A stretch of DNA of 30,514 bases, taken from contig JBCCFC010000008.1 of NCBI GenBank assembly GCA_039029935.1, positions 1-30,514 of the forward strand. Reading direction: 5' to 3'. Both the position numbers and the translations under genes were made by a program. Positions 18,097 through 26,700 of this stretch are shown here, in pieces (within the stretch, counting starts at the first letter, position 1; every line of letters starts with the position of its first letter). This DNA is from G039029935 sp039029935 (GTDB lineage: Bacteria > Chloroflexota > Anaerolineae > Caldilineales > Caldilineaceae). Under the pieces are notes generated by a model. That model saw only the letters and a program-made list of their open reading frames with translations. It did not search any database and was not told where the DNA came from.

Positions 18097-21000
18097 GTGG
18101 CGGGTGGCATGGCCGATGGCGAATTACTGCTCTGGGGCAACGACAACGCCATTACCGCGACCGCGTCGACCGATGTGCCAGCCAGCCATAACCAGCGGCT
18201 CCTACGCGTGTGGAAAGTCCAAGAGACAGGCGATGTTGGCACGGTCGATATCAGCTTTGATTTGACGGGATTGGTTGTTCTCCTGAGTATCACGTTGGAT
18301 GACCCGACAGGATTTGCGCTGTTGACCGATAGCGACACAACATTCAGCGATGCGACCGCTACGATAGGGGCAACGGTTAGTGGCAATGTCGTCACCTTTA
18401 GCGGGGTCAATCTCAACAACGGTCAGTTCTTTAGTCTGGGCTACCCTGCCACCTTGTATGCCCCGGGTGGGGTACGAAAAGATCTCGACCTCTGGCTCAA
18501 AGCCAATGATGGGCCAGACAACACAACCGACGGTGGTGCTATTGCCACGTGGGAAGACCGCTCTGGCAACGACTATCATGTGAGCCAAGCAACGGCCTCG
18601 AAGCAACCAACCTTCCGTGCTAGGGCAAGTGACATTAATGGTCAGTCAGTGGTCCGTTTTGATGGTAGTGATGATTGGATTGGCACGAACCGTATCAGTG
18701 TCAACACGGACTATAGCATCTTTGTGATGACCCAACATGCCACAGGCAGTGCGGGAGAGTATCAGTCTATCTTTAATACCGCCACCAGCCAATTTGTCAA
18801 CAGCAGTCTGCAAATTGAGGCAGGTGGTGGTGCGCAGGGATGTGCGGGTGAAATACGCTTCTTTGGCTCAGACACAGGTGGCTCGCTGTTAAGCCCTATC
18901 TGTGCGGGTACATTGACAACAGCCCCTCAGATGCGTGGCTTTATCCAAACCGCTGGCGCAATTGAAACCTATCTTGATGGCATACAACAGTCAACAGGCA
19001 CACGCAGCTTTAATGGCGGGGTCGATGCCTATCGGCTGGGAACCAATCGCAACACCAATGGCTCCTATTGGAACGGTGATATTGCTGAAATCGTGGTCTA
19101 TCACCGTGCCTTAACCGCTACCGAGCGACAACAGGTCGAGAGCTATTTCTCGCTCAAATATGGGGTAAGCCTGAGCAACACCAATTACCTCAATAGTGAT
19201 GGCAATGTCATCTGGGATGCAACCGCCAACGCTCCTTACAACAATGATGTCGCTGGCATTGGCATCGACGCCGACAGTGCCTTCACACAGACCACATCCA
19301 GCAGCACGAGTACGGATGACATCGTGACCATGACGGGCACGGTTGCTGGTGGCATGGTGGATGGTGCGTTCCTGCTCTGGGGCAACGACAATGGCAGCAC
19401 AGGTACAGGCTCGACAGATGCCCCAAGCAGCTATGACTTGCGGGTGTTGCGTGTGTGGAAAGTGCAAGAGACGGGTGATGTCGGTACAGTCGATATCAGC
19501 TTTGACTTGACAGGCTTGGTGACACCGTTGGGCGTTGACTTGGCAAATACGGCTGGCTTTGCGCTGTTGACCGATAGTGCGGATGCGACTTTGAACGATG
19601 CCACCGCCACCACAGGTGCAACGGTCAATGGCAATGTTGTCACCTTTAGCGGCGTCAACTTGGCAAATGGTCAATTCTTTGGATTGGCCTATCCAGTCAC
19701 TTCCGATTTGGTGATGGTCAAATCCGTCTATCCGGCGAGTGCAGCGGCGAGTGAAGCCATCACCTACACATTGGCATTTAGCAACATCGGGATCGGCACA
19801 GCAACAGGTGTCGTCATCACAGATAGTGTACCCGCGATTGTCACCAATATCTCTATCAGCAGCAGCGGATTGGCTGTGACCAATATCGGGGTTGCGCCCA
19901 ACTATGTCTGGCAAGTGGCAGACATGACGCCCGGCACAAGCGGTTTGATACGCATCACAGGGACACTAAGCCCCACTGCCACAGGCATGTTGACCAATAC
20001 GGCAATCATTAACTTCACACACACCGATGCGGATGTGAGCAACAACACAAGCGCAATCACGGTCACGGTTATCCCACCCGGCACATTTACGCTGGGCACG
20101 GGTTTTGGTAACGAGAACACGCTGGGTATGAAGTTGGGTGACTTTGACGGCGATGGTGATTTTGATGCGTTTCTTGGTAATGACACGCTCTCCAATACGG
20201 TATGGCTCAATAATGGCGATGGAACCTTTACGGATAGTGGACAGGCATTGGGTGTTTCATACCCGAACAATGTCGATGTCGGTGATTTGGATGGGGATGG
20301 CGACCTCGATCTCGTGGTCAGTCATGCGACGAACCCACCGAAAACAGACAACATCTGGTTGAATGATGGCACAGGTGTCTTTGCCGATAGCGGTCGACTC
20401 CCACCCGGCATCACAACCTATGGCGTTGAAGTTGGCGACCTTGACAACGATGGCGACTTGGATATTTTCTACAGCACACGCGATGCGGGTCAGGGCAACT
20501 TTGTCTTCTTCAACGATGGTGGTGGTAATTGGACAAGTAGCCAGCAGACATATGTCAGTTCATTCTCAAATGATGTGGAGCTAGGCGATTTAGACAACGA
20601 TGGTGATTTGGATGTCATTGTGGCTGATACAACGGGTAGCAAGGTCTGGCGCAATGACGGCACTGGCACGTTTGCACTGTTGCAAAGCATTGGTCCCCCC
20701 CAACACTACGATGCAATGTTGGGTGATTTGGATGGGGATGGCGATCTGGATATCTTTGCCAGCACATCTGTCGGTGGGCAGGTCTGGTTGAACGATGGCA
20801 ATGCCAGCTTTACAGACAATGGTTCATTTATCGGTAGCGGCGAGTTTAAACGGGCCATGTTGGGCGACACCGATGGTGATGGTGATTTGGATGCCATTGT
20901 TTTGCGAGGAACTGCTGAGGATCAGGTGTGGACCAATGATGGTGCTGGAAACTTCACAGCGTATACAGAATATAATGATAACGATGGGAACTCACAGCAC

Positions 21001-22539
21001 ACAGATGTTGATTTCGGTGATTTGGACGGGGATGGTGATTTGGATGCACTCGTCAGCAGTAATCAGAATGGCCTAAACACCGTCTGGTTAGGCTCTACAC
21101 CAGCCAATAACGCACCGACTGCACCGAGCGGACTTACCTCTGTAGTGTCGGGCAGCACGGTCACACTCACATGGACAGCGGGCAGCGATACCGAAACATC
21201 GGCCAACATGTTGACCTATAATGTGCGTGTGGGCACAACATCTGGTGGCAACGAGATCAGGCCGTCGATGTCAACGGCAGCGGGTGCGCGCCAAATCACG
21301 GCAATGGGTAATGCAGGCACACGCCTCAGTACAACGCTCAACCTGAATACATCAGGCACATACTATTGGAGTGTCCAAGCGGTCGATTCTGGCTATGCGG
21401 GCTCGACCTTTGCACCAGAGCAGAGCTTTAGCGTTGTCATCCCTTGTTCTGGCAGCAGCCTCATTGTTGATAGCACCGCCGATACCGATGACTATATTTA
21501 TAGTGCGGGGCAGAATACACTGCGAGAGGCGATTGCATGTGCCAATGCGGGTGACACGATCACGTTTGATGCGAGTATCTCTGGTCAGACGATTACCCTC
21601 TCCGATGGCTTCACCCTGACCAATGATCTGACAATTAGCGGTACAGTGCCAGTGGTGATCAGTGGCAACAACACGCCAGCCGATGTGTTTGCCATACTTG
21701 CAGGCACTGTCACGCTGGATGGCCTGACGATTGCGAATAGCGGTCAGCGTGGTGTCGATATCAGCGCAGGGGCGGTCGTCACAATCAAAAACAGCGCCAT
21801 TCAAAACAATGCTGGCAATGGTATCTACTCATTAGGCGACTTAACTGTCCGGTATAGTACAATCACAGGCAGCGGTGCACAAGGACTGAATGTCAGAGGG
21901 GGTGTCTTCTATCTATATGCCTCAACCGTGAGCAACAATTCAACTGGTGGCAGCGGTGGTGGCCTCTATATCCAAGGAACAACGTCAGCCACCATTGATA
22001 GCTCCACCATTGCGAATAACACATCTGGCAATCGTGGTGGTGGTGTCTCGCTGAACACAGGCTCGTTCACCATTCAGAATAGCACTATCTACAATAACAC
22101 CAGCACAAAACAGGGCGGTGGTGTTTCGTCGGGTAGTCCTAGTGTTACGCTGACACTCAAAAACACGACAATCTCCGATAATAAGTCGTTACAACCCAAT
22201 GCTGGCGGTCTCTATAACCGAGGTACGGCCCACCTCTACAATACCATCATCGCCAATCACCCAAGTAGTGCTGGTGGGGACTGTCTTCATGGTTCAGGGG
22301 GAACGTTTGGTACGGTCCAAAAGGTGCTAATTGAGGATGGTTCCTGTTCGCAAACGTACACGGGCGATCCAAACTTAGGGCCGTTGCAAGACAATGGTGG
22401 TAACATCTTCACCATGCTGCCCGGCGCGGGTAGCACGGCCATTGATAATGGTAACAATGCCAACTGTCTGAGCGTGGACCAACGTGGGGTGGCGCGCCCA
22501 GTCAATGGTACTTGTGATATTGGTGCGGTTGAACAGTAG
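18097..22539 (+). CDS. 5'-truncated giant paralogue of gene B (gene C), probable pseudogene
   Basis: The frame is open from 18013 to 22539. The first possible starts are GTG 18097 and ATG 18109, both inside a conserved domain, with no convincing ribosome site and no signal peptide. Homology to gene B starts at 18016, mid-module. Order: end of a DUF8202-like domain; LamG (18466-19150); DUF8202-like (19150-19690); DUF11 (19700-20070); seven FG-GAP calcium repeats (20100-21090); fibronectin type III (21115-21445, ending YYWSVQAVDSG); CSLREA-like beta-helix with choice-of-anchor-Q block (21450-22536). The body is uninterrupted for 4.5 kb, so any loss of the head is recent, or expression comes from an unseen fusion, or the junction is an assembly error. 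At matching places the DNA is similar to gene B but not identical, so it is not a fresh copy of gene B. Confidence 0.75.
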   Translation: MAGGMADGELLLWGNDNAITATASTDVPASHNQRLLRVWKVQETGDVGTVDISFDLTGLVVLLSITLDDPTGFALLTDSDTTFSDATATIGATVSGNVVTFSGVNLNNGQFFSLGYPATLYAPGGVRKDLDLWLKANDGPDNTTDGGAIATWEDRSGNDYHVSQATASKQPTFRARASDINGQSVVRFDGSDDWIGTNRISVNTDYSIFVMTQHATGSAGEYQSIFNTATSQFVNSSLQIEAGGGAQGCAGEIRFFGSDTGGSLLSPICAGTLTTAPQMRGFIQTAGAIETYLDGIQQSTGTRSFNGGVDAYRLGTNRNTNGSYWNGDIAEIVVYHRALTATERQQVESYFSLKYGVSLSNTNYLNSDGNVIWDATANAPYNNDVAGIGIDADSAFTQTTSSSTSTDDIVTMTGTVAGGMVDGAFLLWGNDNGSTGTGSTDAPSSYDLRVLRVWKVQETGDVGTVDISFDLTGLVTPLGVDLANTAGFALLTDSADATLNDATATTGATVNGNVVTFSGVNLANGQFFGLAYPVTSDLVMVKSVYPASAAASEAITYTLAFSNIGIGTATGVVITDSVPAIVTNISISSSGLAVTNIGVAPNYVWQVADMTPGTSGLIRITGTLSPTATGMLTNTAIINFTHTDADVSNNTSAITVTVIPPGTFTLGTGFGNENTLGMKLGDFDGDGDFDAFLGNDTLSNTVWLNNGDGTFTDSGQALGVSYPNNVDVGDLDGDGDLDLVVSHATNPPKTDNIWLNDGTGVFADSGRLPPGITTYGVEVGDLDNDGDLDIFYSTRDAGQGNFVFFNDGGGNWTSSQQTYVSSFSNDVELGDLDNDGDLDVIVADTTGSKVWRNDGTGTFALLQSIGPPQHYDAMLGDLDGDGDLDIFASTSVGGQVWLNDGNASFTDNGSFIGSGEFKRAMLGDTDGDGDLDAIVLRGTAEDQVWTNDGAGNFTAYTEYNDNDGNSQHTDVDFGDLDGDGDLDALVSSNQNGLNTVWLGSTPANNAPTAPSGLTSVVSGSTVTLTWTAGSDTETSANMLTYNVRVGTTSGGNEIRPSMSTAAGARQITAMGNAGTRLSTTLNLNTSGTYYWSVQAVDSGYAGSTFAPEQSFSVVIPCSGSSLIVDSTADTDDYIYSAGQNTLREAIACANAGDTITFDASISGQTITLSDGFTLTNDLTISGTVPVVISGNNTPADVFAILAGTVTLDGLTIANSGQRGVDISAGAVVTIKNSAIQNNAGNGIYSLGDLTVRYSTITGSGAQGLNVRGGVFYLYASTVSNNSTGGSGGGLYIQGTTSATIDSSTIANNTSGNRGGGVSLNTGSFTIQNSTIYNNTSTKQGGGVSSGSPSVTLTLKNTTISDNKSLQPNAGGLYNRGTAHLYNTIIANHPSSAGGDCLHGSGGTFGTVQKVLIEDGSCSQTYTGDPNLGPLQDNGGNIFTMLPGAGSTAIDNGNNANCLSVDQRGVARPVNGTCDIGAVEQ

Positions 22540-22542
22540 GCT

Positions 22543-22597
22543 AGTGTTCGGTGGGCCAGTGTTCGGTGGGCCAGTGTTCGGTAGGCCAGTGTTTAGT
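22543..22597. repeat. 15-bp minisatellite after gene C
   Basis: AGTGTTCGGTGGGCC occurs at 22543-22557 and 22558-22572, once more with one change (22573-22587), and then as a partial copy (22588-22597). It starts three bases after the stop codon of gene C and is non-coding. Confidence 0.95.
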
Positions 22598-22659
22598 CAC
22601 AGGTAAGACCAAAGGCTGACCTATCACCGCTGAATCCCAATTGTGCCTCAGTTAGGAAT

Positions 22660-22697
22660 CTTAATCCCATGTTTACCCCATGTTTGTGCAGTATACT
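22660..22697 (+). promoter_or_regulatory. Promoter-like region of the MscS-type gene with the shared 11-bp repeats
   Basis: Units start at 22660, 22671 (GTTTACCCCAT) and 22682 (GTTTGTGCAGT). The last ends on the first T of TATACT (22692-22697), in exactly the same register as the region before gene B. AATCCCATGTTT is identical in both places (5904-5915 and 22663-22674), although one unit further from the -10 box in the gene B copy. The leader to ATG 22763 would be about 60 bases. Confidence 0.55.
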
Positions 22698-22762
22698 CTG
22701 GTGTGTCTACTTACTCAATCGGTTACTTTCTTTGCATACAGATAGGAGAGTTTGAATTTCGT

Positions 22763-23533
22763 ATGCCAACAAATATTGAACAAATTTCAATTATTGCGGG
22801 GCTTGGCCTCGTCACGCTGATCATTGCCTTTATCCTGCGACGCATTTTACGTGCCGTTCTGCGCAGCCGATCACCACGAGCTCGTATCTATGCTGATTTT
22901 GTGTGGATACTGATCGTTGCCGCTGGACTTATCGGCATTGTCTGGCTCAGTGGGTTGGACACCTCCATCATCATCATTTTTGCTAGCCTCATCGGTACAA
23001 CGGCTTCCTTTGCATTCACCGCGCTCATCGAGCAATGGCTCTCGCAGGGGCGCATTGCCTTTGACCAAAATTTTAAACCTGGCGACATTGTGACAATTGG
23101 CGACCACTTTGGTGAGGTTAAGGAAATCTCAAGTAGTGCCTTGATCTTGGAAACACCAGATTTAGAGCAAATCATCATTCCGGCAATGCAGGTAGTGGAT
23201 GAGGTGCTAATCCATCACTCGGCGATTGGTGGGGCACCTGTTGTCGTCGAAGTCCCCATCGAAAACACAGGCATCAAGCGTCATTTAATCAAGGCCGTTC
23301 TCCAACGAACCGTAGAAGAATTCCCGAATAGATTACGCGGAGAAGATTTCGAACCCAAAGTTTACTACTCATTTAAATATGGGACCGTTTGGTATGTTGA
23401 ATTCTTTGTTGCCGATCAACTCCGTGTGTGGGATTTTGAATCTGATATTTCCGAAATCATTGCGGATAGACTTGAGGAAATTGGGGTTGTCATACGGGAG
23501 CGAGAAGTCTTCAGACATAGAGCAGAGTATTAG
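22763..23533 (+). CDS. MscS-family small-conductance mechanosensitive channel-like protein
   Basis: 256 residues. Three membrane helices are visible (about residues 8-29, 45-65 and 68-92), followed by the MscS beta-domain around FKPGDIVTIGDHFGEV (104-118), the IIIPAMQVVDE segment and a mixed alpha/beta C-terminal domain. The family forms a heptameric pore that opens under membrane tension and releases solutes on osmotic downshock. Here the usual PN after the beta-domain is PA, and the glycine-rich pore-helix pattern is weak (GTTASFAFTALIEQ), so it is a divergent member. ATG 22763 is chosen because it lies after the TATACT box and has GGAG at 22745-22748. A GTG at 22643 in the same frame would lie before the promoter. 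The gene stands alone and ends at a strong terminator. Confidence 0.85.
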   Translation: MPTNIEQISIIAGLGLVTLIIAFILRRILRAVLRSRSPRARIYADFVWILIVAAGLIGIVWLSGLDTSIIIIFASLIGTTASFAFTALIEQWLSQGRIAFDQNFKPGDIVTIGDHFGEVKEISSSALILETPDLEQIIIPAMQVVDEVLIHHSAIGGAPVVVEVPIENTGIKRHLIKAVLQRTVEEFPNRLRGEDFEPKVYYSFKYGTVWYVEFFVADQLRVWDFESDISEIIADRLEEIGVVIREREVFRHRAEY

Positions 23534-23586
23534 TAGTCATTGTCCTTGCAAGACAGCTTTATTGCCTATTTAGCTTTATACAATAC

Positions 23587-23625
23587 AAAGGGGTTGATAT
23601 CATCTCTGATATCAACCCCTTTTTT
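23587..23625. terminator. Bidirectional intrinsic terminator
   Basis: A perfect 16-bp stem (AAAGGGGTTGATATCA at 23587-23602, complement at 23607-23622) with a TCTC loop is followed by more T residues on the plus strand and preceded by A residues that serve the minus strand. It lies between the converging MscS-type gene and the 2049-residue minus-strand gene. Confidence 0.92.
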
Positions 23626-23732
23626 AGTACTCCATTTATTTTTACATGCTACATACGCCTAATCGATAAGAATTTTCTGTGCAAAATAAAAAGAGCAACA
23701 TGCACCAAATTATCGAACTTCTGAGGTCGGCT

Positions 23733-26700
23733 TTATCGGCTAATCATCGGCAAAAACAACTGGTACGGCCCAATATGAATCTGCGTATCCCCTATCTCTG
23801 CGACAGAGAAGGCGGTGGCATTATCATCGACAAGCTGACTGTGATCAAAGGTCACAGGACTTTCGCCATGGGCAATGCCTTCCAACTCGATGGTTCCCAA
23901 GACCCCACTGCCCTGTTTGCTGGTGGCGGGGTGGGTCTGGGTGACAGCGAGTTCGATTGTACCCGCCCCATTATCCACACGATTAACGATCACCTGCTGG
24001 TTTACCGCATCCAAGAAGCTGCCAACACGAATCTGTACACCCGCTTCAAGCGGGTTGGCATCTTTGACTTGGACATGGGCTGGGTCAAAGTGCAGGACAG
24101 TGCTAAATCCATAGAGGTTTGTGACCTCTTCGACAATAATATCAAGCTCGGTCGTTCTGCCTAAGCCATTGATGGTTGCCAGTGTCGGTGAGAGCGTGAG
24201 TTGGGCGGCGGTAGCATTACTACTGTTTAGTGGTACTGAATCAATCAGGTCTAATTGATTCAAGGCCAGACTAAGCAGCGGCTGTCCACTGGCAAGCACA
24301 TCGCCCCAGGAGTGGGGTGAGGTTTGCTGCCAGTTGAAGGCCACAGCCACGCGGTCTTGAATATTGACAACACCATCCGCATTGATGTCTGCGTTTCGAT
24401 TCCAGTGCGGGTCGCGTGGTGTACTGTTCCACGCCAACCCCATGAGAACAGCATCAACAATGTCGATGATCTCATCATGATTGACATCACCGCCCAATAG
24501 AGTAACATCTGGCAACGTTAGCACATCGCCCGTTTCGCCAGCATAGTCATAGTATGCACGCAGATAGCCCTCATCATAAGAAGCGATGACCGTGCCTTCG
24601 GTTGGTACATCGTTTAGCTCGTAATAGCCGTCGTCTAACCATGCTTCGACACAGTATTCATTGACACAAAGTACCACGTTGCCATCCCACCGTTCAAGGG
24701 TGGCATGTCCTTGAATATCGAGGCCATTCCCTTCAACTGTCAGTTGCCCGTTGCGGGTTGTATGTGGAATACTTACTGAGTCTGGGTCAGAGAGGACAAC
24801 GTTGTTCAACGTAATCGGCATTTCACCCGGTGTTTTGCCTTCAAAGACAATCTGCGCCAGCACACCACTACCGCTGACACCAGGCTGTACACCTTCCAAT
24901 GATATGGCAAAGTTGATAAGCCCAGCGTCCATATCGACAATATTTTGGATCGTCACCTCTGGTGGCAAGAAGTTACCAGGCGAAATTTGGACGCCGGGCA
25001 AAAAGTCCAAGGCGTCAACCACATCGACCAATGCTGGGTCAAAGGCGATTTCAAACTGAAAACCGTAGAGATCGGTTACATTGTCAATCTGCACATTGAC
25101 CGTGTACTGGTCTGAGACGCTAACTGTGCCACTTACTGTGCCACTTACTGTGCCGCTTACTGGCATAATGGAGACGATGGTCTCTTCGCTCTCCTGTTCA
25201 ACCGCCTGTATGATAACCGAAGACGCCACATCTGTCTCGCCATCATTGTCCACATCGACCAAGAGAATGACATCACCAGCTGCCAACGGAATTGGCTCTA
25301 TCAGCTCCACCTGCACAGGCAACGCCATAGTTTCACCCGCAGGAATAAAGATTGTTTGGCGGACAGGTTCCCCCGGCGGCAGTCCGTTGAACTGAATGAG
25401 TTGCATTTCCTGCCCAGGCAAACCAAACATGTCCATGATTTCAACGGAAACAAGCAAATCTTCATCCCCCGGGTTGAACAACTCAAAGACCACTTCTTGT
25501 GGCTCTTGTGCGATCAAGTGATGAATCAGCACATTATCCCAAGGTGTCACCTGCAGCAGATCGCTCTGCCATAACTGCGCTGAACAGCTAAAGCTGTGGC
25601 CTGTGGCTTGGTTGGTGACAATCACAGTATACATGCCGCTGGGTCCTGTGAAGGTGGGCAACGGTGACATGAAGACCTTGACATATTTGCTACTACCATT
25701 AGGCACACTTGGTGTGGTGGGATCAGTATAATAGCCATTGATGGTGAAGCCCGGTGAGCCAACCACAGCGACATCGTAATCTGCACTGATGCCGGAATTA
25801 TTGTGGATCGTCATGCCCATTTCAACCTGGTTCACGTCATTGTTGAACGCATTGATATCCCACCCCACATGACACCATTCATCGCTTTGATGCATGTTGC
25901 CAAAGTCGATGCCTGTGATGACACCGCCATCCGTGACCACGACTTCATGCGCAAATGCCAATGGATGGCTCTGTGTCCAACCCGGCTGAATGATTTCAAG
26001 GACGGTGTACACACCCACAGGCACACCGATGAACTCATAGTTACCATCGGCGTCTGTTGTCGTCGAGCGAATGATTTCACCCGTTGCGGTGACGAGCATA
26101 ATGGTCCAGCCAGCCAATCCTGGCTCGCCCGGGTCCCTCACCCCATTGCCATTGCGGTCTTCAAACTTCGAGCCATACAGATCACCGCTGCCCTCAATGG
26201 ACGCAGTATCACAGCTTGCATCATTCGCTCGATTGACATCGCCATCCATCGTCACATAGGCACAATTGGTGACGCTCCCCGGTGGGCCATGAAAGTCAGA
26301 TACAGAACCCAGTGCAACCTCAAGCGTGATTGGTGGTGCGCTGGTCATGGTAGTCAACGGCCCCGGATGGATACAGGTGACTGTTTGTCGGACAGCCGTC
26401 GGGTCTACCGAGCAGCTCCAAGGGCCAGGAGCAGCAGAGACAAAGGTCATGCCAGCAGGCAGCAGGTCTTTGACAACAAGTGGCCCCGATGCCGTTATGT
26501 CGCCTGCATTATCGACTATCATTGAGTATGTACCATTTTGTCCATACACAAATGGGTCTTGATGCTCTTTGGTTATGGTCAAGTCTGGTCCATTTTCTTT
26601 CGGACAACAAGTATGCACGGTTAATTTGATATAATCCACGCCTGTGTCATCTTGCACAGACACATCCATATATCCAAGCAAGTTCATCAACCCCAAGAGA

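Noticed and set aside
1..22539. RTX/Type I secretion toxin or non-ribosomal megasynthase as explanation for the giant frames
   Set aside because: There are no GGxGxDxUx nonapeptides, no C-terminal secretion signal pattern, no adenylation, ketosynthase or carrier motifs, and no neighbouring ABC exporter. The repeats are cadherin, FG-GAP and beta-helix types.
22643..22762. GTG 22643 as an upstream start for the MscS-type gene
   Set aside because: It precedes the TATACT box and repeats. The added 40 residues are not typical of the family, and ATG 22763 has a GGAG upstream.
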